64,000 nt of DNA, from NCBI RefSeq assembly GCF_016648105.1, contig NZ_JACVVE010000007.1:103293-167292 (forward strand), given 5' to 3'. How positions within the stretch are numbered: the first letter of the stretch is position 1; the number at the start of each line of letters is the position of its first letter. The notes under the pieces are model-generated. The model searched no databases. It was given only the letters and a program-made list of their open reading frames with translations, and was not told the origin of the DNA. Origin of the DNA: Pseudomonas sp. S31. Its GTDB lineage: Bacteria > Pseudomonadota > Gammaproteobacteria > Pseudomonadales > Pseudomonadaceae. The position numbers and the translations under genes are program-made. This document shows, piece by piece, positions 9,187 through 19,704 of this stretch.

Positions 9187-9292
9187 GATTATCATAAACC
9201 TGAAGGTTTTGACCTCCCCTGTCCCACAGGACCCACCACAACCCTGAAGGCTGTGATGTCCCTGTGGGAGCGGGCAAGCCCGCGAAAAGGCC
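9155..9292. repeat. REP pair downstream of RAYT
   Basis: Two REPs, CTTCGCGGGCTCGCCCGCTC (9160-9179) and its inverted counterpart CTGTGGGAGCGGGCAAGCCC (9262-9281), are about 80 bases apart. Both belong to the GTGGGAGCGGGC class that also lies upstream of the transposase. The second copy abuts the 3' end of spuH. Confidence 0.85.
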
Positions 9293-9295
9293 CGA

Positions 9296-10189
9296 TCAGG
9301 CCGACGCGGCAACCTGGCCCGGGCGCTTGACCTGTGGCTGCGAGGCATTGGCCGCGGCACCTTCCTCGATGGCCTGCTGGATGGCCTTGCGGCGGCGCTC
9401 TTCGGCCTGGCGGCTGAAGTACCAGACGAAGAACGTCACCAGCGACACCGACAGCAGGATCAGGCTGGCCACGGCGTTGATCTCCGGCTTCACGCCCAGG
9501 CGCACGGCCGAGAACACTTCCATCGGCAGCGTGGTCGAACCGGGGCCGGAGACGAAGCTCGCCAGTACCAGGTCGTCCAGCGACAGGGCGAACGACATCA
9601 TGCCGCCCGCCGCCAGCGATGGCGCGATCATCGGGATGGTGATCAGGAAGAACACCTTCCACGGCTTGGCACCGAGGTCCATGGCCGCTTCCTCGATCGA
9701 CAGGTCCAGCTCACGCAGGCGCGCCGACACCACTACCGCCACATAGGCCGCGCAGAACGTGGTGTGGGCGATCCAGATGGTGACGATGCCACGTTCCTCG
9801 GGCCAGCCGATCATCTGCGCCATGGCCACGAACAGCAGCAACAGCGACAGACCGGTGATCACCTCAGGCATCACCAGCGGCGCGGTGACCAGGCCACCGA
9901 ACAGCGTACGGCCCTTGAAGCGGGTGACCCGGGTCAGCACGAAGGCCGCCAGGGTACCCAGCGCCACAGCGGCCACCGCGGTGTAGCAGGCGATTTCCAG
10001 CGAGCGCATCACCGAACCCATCAACTGGGTGTTGTCGAGCAGGCCGACGTACCACTTCACCGACCAACCGCCCCACACCGTCACCAGCTTGGAGGCGTTG
10101 AACGAGTAGATCACCAGGATCAGCATCGGCAGGTAGATGAACAGCAAGCCGAGCACCAGCATCAGCTTGGAGAAACTGAAGCGTTTCAT
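9296..10189 (-). CDS. spuH: Polyamine ABC transporter permease SpuH (PotI-like)
   Basis: Second permease (297 residues) of the putrescine/spermidine importer. The N-terminus MKRFSFSKLMLVLGLLFIYL is followed by six hydrophobic helices. The EAA loop appears as IEEAAMDLGAKPWKVFFLIT, which docks to the ATPase SpuF. The C-terminal tail is basic and Ala/Gln-rich. Its start overlaps the spuG stop by 4 bases. It is the last gene of the operon and runs into a REP. Family identity is clear; the symbol follows the order of the P. aeruginosa spu locus. Confidence 0.93.
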   Translation of the reverse strand: MKRFSFSKLMLVLGLLFIYLPMLILVIYSFNASKLVTVWGGWSVKWYVGLLDNTQLMGSVMRSLEIACYTAVAAVALGTLAAFVLTRVTRFKGRTLFGGLVTAPLVMPEVITGLSLLLLFVAMAQMIGWPEERGIVTIWIAHTTFCAAYVAVVVSARLRELDLSIEEAAMDLGAKPWKVFFLITIPMIAPSLAAGGMMSFALSLDDLVLASFVSGPGSTTLPMEVFSAVRLGVKPEINAVASLILLSVSLVTFFVWYFSRQAEERRRKAIQQAIEEGAAANASQPQVKRPGQVAASA

Positions 10190-11106
10190 GCGCGGCCCTC
10201 CATTTCTTTGGCCTGGCTGCGGTTGAACAGCAGAATCGGCACGATCAGGATCGCCAGCATCACCACCGCCAGGGCCGAGGCCACCGGCCAGTCACGGTTG
10301 TTGAAGAACTCCTGCCACAGCACCTTGCCGATCATCAGGGTTTCCGGGCCGCCGAGCAGTTCAGGAATCACGAACTCGCCCACCACCGGGATGAACACCA
10401 GCATGCAGCCGGCGATGATGCCGTTCTTCGACAGCGGCACGGTGATCTTCCAGAAGCTGTTGAAGGTGCTCGAACCCAGGTCGGACGCCGCCTCGAGCAA
10501 GCTCGCATCGTGCTTCACCAGGTTGGCGAACAGCGGCAGGATCATGAACGGCAGGTACGAATAGACCACGCCGATGTACACCGCCAGATTGGTGTTGAGA
10601 ATCTGCAGGGGCTGGTCGATCAGGCCGGTCCAGAGCAGGAAGCCATTGAGCAGGCCGTTGTTGCTGAGGATGCCCATCCAGGCATAGACACGGATCAGGA
10701 TCGCGGTCCAGGTCGGCATCATGATCAACAGCAGCAGGACCGTCTGGGTCTCCTTCTTGGCGTTGGCGATGGCATAGGCCATCGGGTAGCCGATCAGCAG
10801 GCACAGCAGGGTGCTGAAGAAAGCCATCTTCAGCGAGCCCAGGTAGGCCGAGAGGTACAGTTCATCCTCGGTGAGCAGGCCGTAGTTGGCCAGGTTCAGC
10901 ACCAGCTGGATCTTGTCCTCGACGTAGCTGTAGATCTCGGTGTACGGCGGGATCGCCACGTCGGCTTCGGCGAAGCTGATCTTCAGCACGATGAAGAACG
11001 GCAGCATGAAGAACAGGAACAGCCAGATGAACGGCACGCCGATCACCACATGCCGCCCCTGCGGGGTGATGCGCTGGAAGGCTCGCTTGAGCTTGCGCAG
11101 TTTCAT
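10186..11106 (-). CDS. spuG: Polyamine ABC transporter permease SpuG (PotH-like)
   Basis: First permease (306 residues) of the polyamine importer. I start it at MKLRKLKRAFQRITPQ, whose ATG overlaps the spuF stop codon by 4 bases; a longer in-frame start would lie inside spuF. A basic cytoplasmic N-terminus precedes helix 1 (about residues 25-45). The permease loop is seen as LLEAASDLGSSTFNSFWKIT. It is coupled at both ends to neighbouring spu genes. Confidence 0.93.
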   Translation of the reverse strand: MKLRKLKRAFQRITPQGRHVVIGVPFIWLFLFFMLPFFIVLKISFAEADVAIPPYTEIYSYVEDKIQLVLNLANYGLLTEDELYLSAYLGSLKMAFFSTLLCLLIGYPMAYAIANAKKETQTVLLLLIMMPTWTAILIRVYAWMGILSNNGLLNGFLLWTGLIDQPLQILNTNLAVYIGVVYSYLPFMILPLFANLVKHDASLLEAASDLGSSTFNSFWKITVPLSKNGIIAGCMLVFIPVVGEFVIPELLGGPETLMIGKVLWQEFFNNRDWPVASALAVVMLAILIVPILLFNRSQAKEMEGRA

Positions 11107-12245
11107 GACCGCAGGACCACGCCGCTGTCGTCTTCCCACCACACGTACACTTCATCGCCCCAGGTCGGGCGGGTGCCCTGGCGCTCGGCGTTGGCGACGA
11201 ACGACTGGACGATCTTGCCGCTCGGCAGCTCCACGTAGAACACCGAGTGGCCACCGAGGTAGGCGATGTCGTGGACCTTGCCGCGCGACCAGTTGTGCTC
11301 GAACTCCGGCTGCTGGGTCGTCACCAGCATCTTTTCCGGGCGCAGGGCGTAGGTGATGTGCTTGTCCTCGACCGACGTCGAGACACCATGCCCGACGTAG
11401 ATCTTGCGCTCGAGCTCAGGCGAGGCGATCAGCGCATGACCCTCGGCATCGTCGATGACCTCGGCCTCGAACAGGTTGACGTTGCCGATGAATTCACACA
11501 CCAGGCGGCTGGTCGGGGTCTCGTAGATGTCCACCGGCGAGCCGATCTGGGCGATCCAGCCCAGGTGCATGATGGCGATGCGCTGGGCCATGGTCATGGC
11601 CTCTTCCTGGTCGTGGGTCACCATCACGCAGGTCACGCCCACGCGCTCGATGATCTCCACCAGCTCCAGCTGCATCTGCGAACGCAGTTTCTTGTCCAGC
11701 GCGCCCATCGGTTCATCGAGCAGCAGCAGCTTCGGCCGCTTGGCCAGCGAGCGCGCCAGGGCCACCCGCTGGCGCTGGCCACCGGACAGCTGGTGCGGCT
11801 TGCGCTTGGCGTACTGGGTCATGTGCACCAGCTTGAGCATCTCGGCCACGCGGGCGTCGATCTCGGCCTTGGGCATCTTGTCCTGCTGCAGGCCGAAGGC
11901 GATGTTCTGCGCCACGGTCATGTGCGGGAACAGCGCATAGGACTGGAACATCATGTTGATCGGCCGCTCGTAGGGCGGCATGTCGGTGATATCGACGCCA
12001 TCGAGGAAGATGCGCCCCTCGGTGGGGCGCTCGAAGCCTGCGAGCATGCGCAGCAAGGTCGACTTGCCGGAACCGGAGCCGCCCAGCAGGGCGAAGATCT
12101 CGCCCTTGCGGATTTCCAGGGACACATCGTCCACGGCGACCGTTTCGTCGAATTTTTTCGTGACCCGGTCGATCTTGACCAGCACCTGCTTGGGTTGCTG
12201 GCCACCCTCGAGGGCTTTCTTATAGGCACCGGAGGCGACTGCCAT
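11103..12245 (-). CDS. spuF: Polyamine ABC transporter ATPase SpuF (PotA/PotG-like)
   Basis: ATP-hydrolysing subunit (380 residues) of the polyamine importer. The start MAVASGAYKKALEGG has GGGAG about 8 bases upstream. Walker A is GGSGSGKST (residues 55-63), the signature is LSGGQRQRVALARSL, Walker B is LLLLDEPMGALD and the switch histidine follows in CVMVTHDQEEA. The C-terminal ~130 residues form the TOBE/MOP-like regulatory domain usual for this subfamily. It is separated from spuE by a strong hairpin and coupled to spuG. Confidence 0.95.
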   Translation of the reverse strand: MAVASGAYKKALEGGQQPKQVLVKIDRVTKKFDETVAVDDVSLEIRKGEIFALLGGSGSGKSTLLRMLAGFERPTEGRIFLDGVDITDMPPYERPINMMFQSYALFPHMTVAQNIAFGLQQDKMPKAEIDARVAEMLKLVHMTQYAKRKPHQLSGGQRQRVALARSLAKRPKLLLLDEPMGALDKKLRSQMQLELVEIIERVGVTCVMVTHDQEEAMTMAQRIAIMHLGWIAQIGSPVDIYETPTSRLVCEFIGNVNLFEAEVIDDAEGHALIASPELERKIYVGHGVSTSVEDKHITYALRPEKMLVTTQQPEFEHNWSRGKVHDIAYLGGHSVFYVELPSGKIVQSFVANAERQGTRPTWGDEVYVWWEDDSGVVLRS

Positions 12246-12273
12246 GAGTGAAACTCCCAACAAGATTGGTATA

Positions 12274-12305
12274 CCCGCCGCCTTGTACGCAAGGCAGGCG
12301 GCGGG
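12274..12305 (-). other. Intercistronic hairpin between spuE and spuF
   Basis: CCCGCCGCCTT pairs with AAGGCAGGCGGCGGG (one bulged base) around a 6-base loop. No T tract follows on the minus strand, so it is better read as an mRNA-stabilising or attenuating hairpin after the binding-protein gene than as a full terminator. Confidence 0.75.
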
Positions 12306-12316
12306 CCTGGATGGTG

Positions 12317-13522
<1,206 letters not shown>

Positions 13523-13542
13523 TCATCAATTGCCTTAAACTG

Positions 13543-13572
13543 CCTCCGGGCCGGAAAACCCCGGCCCAGAGG
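13543..13572 (-). other. Intercistronic hairpin between spuD and spuE
   Basis: CCTCCGGGCCGG pairs with CCGGCCCAGAGG with one mismatch and a 6-base loop. It lies 15 bases after the spuD stop on the transcribed strand and has no T tract. It probably protects or punctuates the spuD mRNA (inference). Confidence 0.75.
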
Positions 13573-13586
13573 GCACCGCATCGGGT

Positions 13587-14684
13587 TTACTTGCCCGACT
13601 TGATCCTGGTCCAGCTACGGGTGATGTCACGCTGAACCTTGGCATCAGGTGCGGCGATGGCATACAGCTGTTTCTTCACGTCAGCAGGCGGATAGATGCT
13701 CGGGTCGCTGGCGATGTCCTTGTCGACGAACTGGGTCGCGGCCTTGTTGCCGTTCGGGAAGCGCACGGCGTTGGTGATCTCGGCCATGATCTCCGGCTGC
13801 ATCAGGAAGTCCATGAACTTGTAGGCGGCTTCCTTGTGCTCGGCATCTTTGGGGATGGCGACCATGTCGTAGAAGGTACCGGCACCTTCTTTCGGAATGA
13901 TGTAGTCGACCTTGACCTTGTCGCCCGCTTCATGGGCTCGGGCCTTGGACTGCTCCAGGTCACCCGAGTAGCCGACGGCCACGCAGATGTTGCCGTTGGC
14001 CATGTCGCCGATGTACTTGGACGAGTGGAAGTAGGTGATCGAAGGACGGATGCTCAGGAACAGGTCCTCGGCGGCCTTCAGGTCTTTCTTATCGGTGCTG
14101 TTGGTCGGCTTGCCCAGGTAGTGCAGCGCGGCCGGCAGCATCTCGGTCGGGGCATCGAGGAAGCTCACGCCGCAGCTCTTGAGCTTGGCGATGTTCTCGG
14201 GCTTGAACACGGCATCCCACGAGTCGATGTGGTCGACGCCCAGCGCGGCCTTGACCTTCTCCGGGTTGTAGCCGATGCCGATGGAGCCCCACATGTAGGG
14301 GAAGGCGTACTTGTTGCCCGGGTCGCTGGCATCACCCACGGCCTTGAGCAGGTCTTCGTCGAGGTTCTTCCAGTTCGCCAGCTTGGATCGGTCCAGTTCC
14401 TCGTAGACGCCGGCCTTGATCTGCTTGGCCAGGAAATTGTTGGACGGCACCACGATGTCGTAACCGGACTTGCCGGCCAGGAGCTTGGCTTCCAGGGTTT
14501 CGTTGCTGTCGAAGACGTCGTACTTGACCTTGATGCCGGTCTGCTTCTCGAACTTGGCGATGGTGTCCGGGGCGATGTAGTCCGACCAGTTGTAGACGTT
14601 CAGCACCTTGTCCTCAGCCTGCACAGCGGTCGCCATGGCACCCATCAGGGCGGCGGCCAGCAACGTCTTGCCCATTTTCTTCAT
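13587..14684 (-). CDS. spuD: Periplasmic putrescine-binding protein SpuD
   Basis: Polyamine-binding protein (365 residues). The signal peptide [20 protein letters not shown] ends at VQA-EDK. The conserved [18 protein letters not shown] follows, with [14 protein letters not shown] and [20 protein letters not shown] further on, all typical of PotF/SpuD proteins. It is followed by the paralogue spuE. Hairpins flank it on both sides, a pattern expected for a highly expressed periplasmic component. Assignment to putrescine rests on position relative to the P. aeruginosa cluster. Confidence 0.93.
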   Translation of the reverse strand: MKKMGKTLLAAALMGAMATAVQAEDKVLNVYNWSDYIAPDTIAKFEKQTGIKVKYDVFDSNETLEAKLLAGKSGYDIVVPSNNFLAKQIKAGVYEELDRSKLANWKNLDEDLLKAVGDASDPGNKYAFPYMWGSIGIGYNPEKVKAALGVDHIDSWDAVFKPENIAKLKSCGVSFLDAPTEMLPAALHYLGKPTNSTDKKDLKAAEDLFLSIRPSITYFHSSKYIGDMANGNICVAVGYSGDLEQSKARAHEAGDKVKVDYIIPKEGAGTFYDMVAIPKDAEHKEAAYKFMDFLMQPEIMAEITNAVRFPNGNKAATQFVDKDIASDPSIYPPADVKKQLYAIAAPDAKVQRDITRSWTRIKSGK

Positions 14685-14780
14685 GCGTAATGCTCCAGAA
14701 TTTTTTGTTTAGCCATCTGTTCAGCGGCCAGGTCCCACGGTGCAAGCGCTGGGCGACTGAAACAGCCGCTAGTCTGGCAA

Positions 14781-14820
14781 GTTACAAGGCGCGGTTTCAA
14801 GGAAACCAGCCCCTTGTAAC
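14781..14820 (-). other. Nested inverted repeat between spuC and spuD
   Basis: An outer stem GTTACAAGG/CCTTGTAAC (9 perfect bases) encloses an inner stem GGTTTC/GAAACC. It lies in the 169-base gap between spuC and spuD on the transcribed strand, without a T run. It could be an attenuator or processing site that sets spuD apart from spuBC, or an operator for an internal promoter. Confidence 0.7.
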
Positions 14821-14853
14821 GACTTAATGTCACATTGCTAGCCTAGCAGCTGA

Positions 14854-16215
14854 TCATTTGATCGCTTCCAGGGTCAGATCCAGGCATTTGCGTGCCTTTT
14901 CCACCAGCTCGTCGACCTCCTCATGGCTGATCACCAGAGGCGGCGCGATGATCATGGTGTCCCCCACCGCGCGCATGATCAGGCCGTTGTCGAAGCAGAA
15001 GTTGCGGCAGACCATGCCCACGCCCTTGCCCTCGTAACGGCTTCGAGTCGCCTTGTCCTTGACCAGTTCGATCGCACCGAGCAGGCCCAGGCCGCGTACC
15101 TCGCCCACCAGTGGGTGGTCCTGCAGCTCACGCAGACGTTTTTGCAAGTAGGGTGCCACTTCCGTGCGGGCCCGCTCGACGATCTTCTCGTCGCGCAGGA
15201 TGCGCAGGTTTTCCAGGCCCACCGCGGCCGCCACCGGGTGCCCCGAATAGGTGAAGCCATGGTTGAAGTCGCCGCCTTCGCTGAGCACCTGGGCGACCTT
15301 GTCACGCACGATCACACCGCCCATGGGGATGTAACCGGAGGTCAGGCCCTTGGCGATGGTCATCAGGTCGGGCTCGAGGTCGTAGTAGTCGGAGCCGAAC
15401 CACTCGCCGGTACGGCCGAATCCGCAGATCACCTCGTCGGCGACGAACAGGATGTCGTACTTGGCGAGGATCTCCTTGACCTTCGGCCAGTAGCTGTCCG
15501 GCGGGATGATCACGCCGCCGGCGCCCTGGATCGGCTCGGCGATGAAGGCGGCGACGTTGTCCTCGCCGACTTCGAGAATCTTCTGCTCCAACTGCTCGGC
15601 CGCCCACACGCCGAACGCATCCGGGGTCATGTCGCCGCCTTCACCGAACCAGTAAGGCTGCGGGATATGCACGATGCCCGGGATCGGCAGGCCGCCCTGC
15701 TCGTGCATGCCGCTCATGCCGCCCAGGCTGGCGCCCGCGACGGTAGAGCCGTGGTAGCCGTTGATACGACCGATGATGGTCTGCTTGTGCGGCTTGCCCT
15801 TCAGCGCCCAGTAATGGCGGACCATGCGCAGCACGGTGTCGTTGCCTTCGGAACCGGAGCCGGTGAAGAACACATGGGTCATGCCCTCGGGCGCCACCTC
15901 GGTGATCGCCTTGGCCAGTTCCAGCGCAGGCGGGTGGGCAGTCTGGAAGAACAGGTTGTAGTACGGCAGCTCGCGCATCTGCTTCTCGGCCGCCTGCACC
16001 AGCTCTTCCCGGCCATAGCCCACCGCCACGCACCACAGGCCGGCCATGCCATCGAGGATCTTGTGGCCTTCGCTGTCCCACAAATGCACACCCTGCGCCT
16101 TGGTGATGATGCGCGGCCCCTTCTCCTTCAGCTGCTTGTAGTCAGAGAAAGGAGCAAGGTGGTGCTCGCCGCTCAGGGTCTGCCATTCACGGGTTTGCGG
16201 GTTGTTGACGCTCAT
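14854..16215 (-). CDS. spuC: Polyamine:pyruvate aminotransferase SpuC
   Basis: PLP-dependent class III omega-transaminase (about 453 residues) that transfers an amino group from putrescine or other diamines to pyruvate. The start [20 protein letters not shown] is preceded by GGAGAGGCAC. Seen motifs are the phosphate-binding [20 protein letters not shown], the cofactor aspartate in [17 protein letters not shown], and the Schiff-base lysine in [17 protein letters not shown]. Length and motifs are normal. It lies between spuB and spuD, consistent with catabolism coupled to uptake. Confidence 0.95.
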   Translation of the reverse strand: MSVNNPQTREWQTLSGEHHLAPFSDYKQLKEKGPRIITKAQGVHLWDSEGHKILDGMAGLWCVAVGYGREELVQAAEKQMRELPYYNLFFQTAHPPALELAKAITEVAPEGMTHVFFTGSGSEGNDTVLRMVRHYWALKGKPHKQTIIGRINGYHGSTVAGASLGGMSGMHEQGGLPIPGIVHIPQPYWFGEGGDMTPDAFGVWAAEQLEQKILEVGEDNVAAFIAEPIQGAGGVIIPPDSYWPKVKEILAKYDILFVADEVICGFGRTGEWFGSDYYDLEPDLMTIAKGLTSGYIPMGGVIVRDKVAQVLSEGGDFNHGFTYSGHPVAAAVGLENLRILRDEKIVERARTEVAPYLQKRLRELQDHPLVGEVRGLGLLGAIELVKDKATRSRYEGKGVGMVCRNFCFDNGLIMRAVGDTMIIAPPLVISHEEVDELVEKARKCLDLTLEAIK

Positions 16216-16263
16216 GTGCCTCTCCAGTTTCCAGCGCCCGCCCACAGGCGGCCTCAGGGTTGA

Positions 16264-17622
16264 TCAGACGGCGAACAGCAGGAACTCACGCTCCCAGGAG
16301 CTGATGACGCGCTTGAAGTTCTCGTGCTCGGCTCGCTTGGTGGCGACGTAGCCGGTGATGAATTTCTTGCCCAGGTACTGCACCAGCGCACGGCTGTTTT
16401 CCATGCGCTCGAGGGCGTCTTCGATGGTCAGCGGCAGGCGCAGGTTGCGCCGCTCGTAGCCACGGCCCTGTACCGGCGCGCTGGCGGCGATGCCTTCGAC
16501 CATGCCGATGTAGCCGCACAGCAGGCTGGCGGCGATGGCCAGGTAGGGGTTGGCGTCGGCGCCCGGCAGGCGGTTTTCCACCCGGCGGCTCTGCGGGCCG
16601 GCATCCGGTACGCGCAAGCCCACGGTACGGTTCTCCTCGCCCCACTCGACGTTCACCGGCGCCGAGGTGTCGGGCAGGAAGCGGCGGAACGAGTTGACGT
16701 TGGGCGCGAACAGCGGCAGCGCCTCGGGGATGAACTTCTGCAGGCCACCGATGTGGTGCAGGAACAGCTCGCTCATGCTGCCGTCTTCGTTGGAGAAGAT
16801 GTTCTTGCCAGTGGCCACGTCGACCACGCTCTGGTGCAGGTGCATGGCACTGCCCGGCTCGCCGGTCATGGGCTTGGCCATGAAGGTGGCGGCCACGTTG
16901 TGCTTGAGCGCGGCCTCGCGCATGGTGCGCTTGAACACCAGAATCTGGTCGGCCAGGTGCAGGGCGTCGCCATGACGGAAGTTGATCTCCATCTGCGCCG
17001 TGCCGTCCTCGTGGATCAGCGTGTCGAGGTCCAGTTGCTGCAACTCGCACCAGTCGTAGACGTCCTCGAACAGCGGGTCGAATTCGTTGGCCGCTTCGAT
17101 GGAGAACGACTGGCGACCGGTTTCCGGGCGCCCGGAGCGGCCTACCGGCGGCTGCAGGGGGAAGTCCGGGTCTTCGCTGCGCTTGGTCAGGTAGAACTCC
17201 ATCTCCGGCGCGACGATCGGCTGCCAGCCTTTGTCGGCGTAGAGCTTGAGAACCTTTTTCAGGACATTGCGCGGCGACAGCTCGACCGGGTTGCCCTTCT
17301 TGTCGTAGGTGTCGTGGATCACCTGGGCGGTCGGCTCTATGGCCCACGGCACCAGGAACACGGCGTCCTCGTCGGGGCGGCAGATCATGTCGATGTCGGC
17401 CGGGTCGAGCAGTTCGTAATAGATGTCGTCGTCGACGTAGTCACCGGTCACGGTCTGCAGCAGCACGCTTTCGGGCAGACGCATGCCTTTTTCGGCGATG
17501 AACTTGTTGGTGGGCGAGATCTTGCCGCGGGTGATGCCGGTCAGGTCGCTGATCAGGCATTCGACTTCGGTGATCTTGTGCTCTTTCAACCAATCAGTGA
17601 GCTGGTCGAGGTTGTTACTCAT
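16264..17622 (-). CDS. spuB: Glutamine-synthetase-like gamma-glutamylpolyamine synthetase SpuB
   Basis: GS-family ligase (452 residues) expected to attach glutamate to putrescine or related polyamines using ATP, the first step of the gamma-glutamyl route. It starts MSNNLDQLTDWLKEHKITEV. The catalytic beta-grasp and GS fold are visible as MEFYLTKR, MEINFRHGDALHLADQ, GSAMHLHQS and the C-terminal VENRLPGADANPYLAIAASL. It is clearly distinct from GlnA (no adenylylation loop seen). It is the first gene of the minus-strand spu operon and is divergent from the paralogous spuI. The exact substrate of each copy is not readable from sequence. Confidence 0.92.
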   Translation of the reverse strand: MSNNLDQLTDWLKEHKITEVECLISDLTGITRGKISPTNKFIAEKGMRLPESVLLQTVTGDYVDDDIYYELLDPADIDMICRPDEDAVFLVPWAIEPTAQVIHDTYDKKGNPVELSPRNVLKKVLKLYADKGWQPIVAPEMEFYLTKRSEDPDFPLQPPVGRSGRPETGRQSFSIEAANEFDPLFEDVYDWCELQQLDLDTLIHEDGTAQMEINFRHGDALHLADQILVFKRTMREAALKHNVAATFMAKPMTGEPGSAMHLHQSVVDVATGKNIFSNEDGSMSELFLHHIGGLQKFIPEALPLFAPNVNSFRRFLPDTSAPVNVEWGEENRTVGLRVPDAGPQSRRVENRLPGADANPYLAIAASLLCGYIGMVEGIAASAPVQGRGYERRNLRLPLTIEDALERMENSRALVQYLGKKFITGYVATKRAEHENFKRVISSWEREFLLFAV

Positions 17623-18195
17623 AAATACCTCAGGAGGTAAGGTGGTCCGCGCGTTGATTCTGGATGGAGTACATTGCTAAAGCAAAAACCCCCGCGCAGG
17701 AGCACAGTGGATACACTGAAAACAGAGTACCTCGGATGAGCAGTTTGGGCAGAAAGAGGTTGGAGCGGGCGAAGGGTCACAGCGACGGAAGGGCTGAAGG
17801 CCATTTTCGTCAATTATTGCGGCCAGCGTAGGCAGCACAGCCCGAGGGCGTGCAAGGACGGCGAATTTACCCGAACGCACTGCGCAGGCAGCGCTTTCAG
17901 GTCGCGACAAGCGGACCATGTGACCCTCGTATTATTGTGTTCTGGGTTGCTCCCGAGCTTAGCCTTGTTCATTTTTTTACACAACACCTCCGTAAAAAAT
18001 AAAACACGGAGCGTCGGAGATAGCCCTTCACGGGTGAAATAGCGGATAATGGCACGCCCCGATATGCAGCAAATCTGCCGTCGATGTGCCATTTCAGGGC
18101 ATCATGAGGCTGGCTTGACATCAGTATGTCTTTTCGATTGACTGGACCTGCAAGCCCCCCTTGATTGATATTTTTAACAACAAAGGTGTTGCATC
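17623..18195. promoter_or_regulatory. Divergent spuB/spuI promoter region
   Basis: This 573-base gene-free gap must drive both spu arms. It holds an AT-rich core around 17970-18005 and an inverted repeat CTCCGT/ACGGAG at 17988-18011. There is also a perfect palindrome TTCACGGGTGAA at 18027-18038 and a possible TTGACA hexamer at 18115-18120. No spuA-type amidotransferase gene is present here, although P. aeruginosa has one at this place. The small open frames lack codon character and ribosome sites. Confidence 0.6.
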
Positions 18196-19572
18196 ATGTC
18201 GGTACCCCCGCGTGCCGTTCAGCTTAACGAAGCGAACGCGTTCCTTAAGGAACATCCTGAGGTTCTCTACGTTGACCTTCTGATTGCAGATATGAATGGT
18301 GTGGTGCGTGGCAAGCGCATCGAGCGCACCAGCCTCCACAAGGTTTACGAGAAGGGCATCAACCTGCCTGCCTCCCTCTTCGCCCTGGACATCAACGGTT
18401 CCACCGTCGAAAGCACCGGGCTGGGCCTGGATATCGGCGATGCCGACCGCATCTGCTATCCGATCCCTGACACACTCTCCAACGAGCCGTGGCAGAAGCG
18501 CCCGACCGCGCAGCTGCTGATGACCATGCACGAGATCGAAGGCGAGCCGTTCTTCGCCGACCCACGCGAAGTGCTGCGCCAGGTGGTGAGCAAGTTCACC
18601 GAAATGGGCCTGACCATCTGCGCCGCATTCGAGCTGGAGTTCTACCTGATCGATCAGGAGAACGTGAACGGCCGTCCGCAGCCGCCACGCTCGCCGATTT
18701 CCGGCAAGCGCCCGCAATCGACCCAGGTCTACCTGATCGACGACCTCGACGAATACGCCGACTGCCTCCAGGACATCCTCGAGGGTGCCAAGGAGCAAGG
18801 TATTCCGGCCGACGCCATCGTCAAGGAAAGCGCCCCGGCGCAGTTCGAGGTCAACCTGCACCATGTCGCCGACCCGCTCAAGGCCTGTGACTATGCGGTG
18901 CTGCTCAAGCGCCTGATCAAGAACATCGCCTACGACCATGAAATGGACACCACCTTCATGGCCAAGCCCTATCCGGGGCAAGCAGGCAACGGCCTGCACG
19001 TTCACATCTCCGTGCTGGACAAAGATGGTAACAACATCTTCACCAGCGAGGATCCCGAGCAGAACGCCGCGCTACGTCACGCTGTCGGCGGTGTGCTCGA
19101 GACCCTGCCCGCTTCCATGGCGTTCCTCTGCCCGAACGTCAACTCGTACCGCCGTTTCGGCGCTCAGTTCTACGTGCCGAACGCGCCGAGCTGGGGCCTG
19201 GACAACCGCACCGTGGCCCTGCGCGTACCGACCGGCTCGCCGGACGCCGTGCGCATCGAGCACCGCGTGGCCGGCGCCGACGCCAACCCGTACCTGATGA
19301 TGGCCGCAGTGCTGGCGGGCGTGCACCATGGCTTGACCAACAAGGTCGAGCCGGGCGAGCCGATCGAAGGCAACTCGTACGAGCAGCTGGAGCAGAGCCT
19401 GCCGAACAACCTGCGCGATGCCCTGCGCGAGCTGGACGACAGTGAGATCCTCAACAAGTACATCGATCCGAAGTACATCGACATCTTCGTCGCGTGCAAG
19501 GAGAGCGAGCTGGAGGAGTTCGAGCACTCGATCTCCGACCTCGAGTACAACTGGTATCTGCATACCGTGTGA
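18196..19572 (+). CDS. spuI: Glutamine-synthetase-like gamma-glutamylpolyamine synthetase SpuI
   Basis: Second GS-family ligase (458 residues), paralogue of SpuB. The start MSVPPRAVQLNEANAFLKEH is preceded by AAAGGTGTTGCATC. Conserved GS segments are FELEFYLID, QFEVNLHHVADPLKACDYAV, GNGLHVHISVLD and IEHRVAGADANPYLMMAAVL. The C-terminus (SDLEYNWYLHTV) is a typical end for this subgroup. Divergent transcription from the spuB operon and a strong terminator immediately after the stop show a monocistronic unit. Likely induced by polyamines (family knowledge). Confidence 0.92.
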   Translation: MSVPPRAVQLNEANAFLKEHPEVLYVDLLIADMNGVVRGKRIERTSLHKVYEKGINLPASLFALDINGSTVESTGLGLDIGDADRICYPIPDTLSNEPWQKRPTAQLLMTMHEIEGEPFFADPREVLRQVVSKFTEMGLTICAAFELEFYLIDQENVNGRPQPPRSPISGKRPQSTQVYLIDDLDEYADCLQDILEGAKEQGIPADAIVKESAPAQFEVNLHHVADPLKACDYAVLLKRLIKNIAYDHEMDTTFMAKPYPGQAGNGLHVHISVLDKDGNNIFTSEDPEQNAALRHAVGGVLETLPASMAFLCPNVNSYRRFGAQFYVPNAPSWGLDNRTVALRVPTGSPDAVRIEHRVAGADANPYLMMAAVLAGVHHGLTNKVEPGEPIEGNSYEQLEQSLPNNLRDALRELDDSEILNKYIDPKYIDIFVACKESELEEFEHSISDLEYNWYLHTV

Positions 19573-19577
19573 ACGAA

Positions 19578-19605
19578 AACGCCGCCCTTCGGGGCGGCGT
19601 TTTTC
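19578..19605 (+). terminator. Rho-independent terminator of spuI
   Basis: A perfect 10-base stem AACGCCGCCC/GGGCGGCGTT with a TTCG loop is followed by TTTTC, starting 5 bases after the spuI stop. Confidence 0.93.
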
Positions 19606-19626
19606 ATTCCGGATCGAGTCGCCTGC

Positions 19627-19689
19627 TTCGCGGGTGAACCCGCTCCTACAGGTCTGCGGATACCCTGTAGGAGCGGGTTTACCCGCGAA
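19627..19689. repeat. REP pair between spuI and argA
   Basis: Facing copies of TTCGCGGGTGAACCCGCTCC and GTAGGAGCGGGTTTACCCGC separated by about 15 bases. The pair lies between two convergent genes, just past the argA stop. Confidence 0.92.
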
Positions 19690-19704
19690 AAGGCCAGTGC
19701 AGGC

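Noticed and set aside
18040..18080. Sigma-54 promoter for spuI (TGGCAC near 18050)
   Set aside because: TGGCAC is present but the GC element is not at the required spacing.
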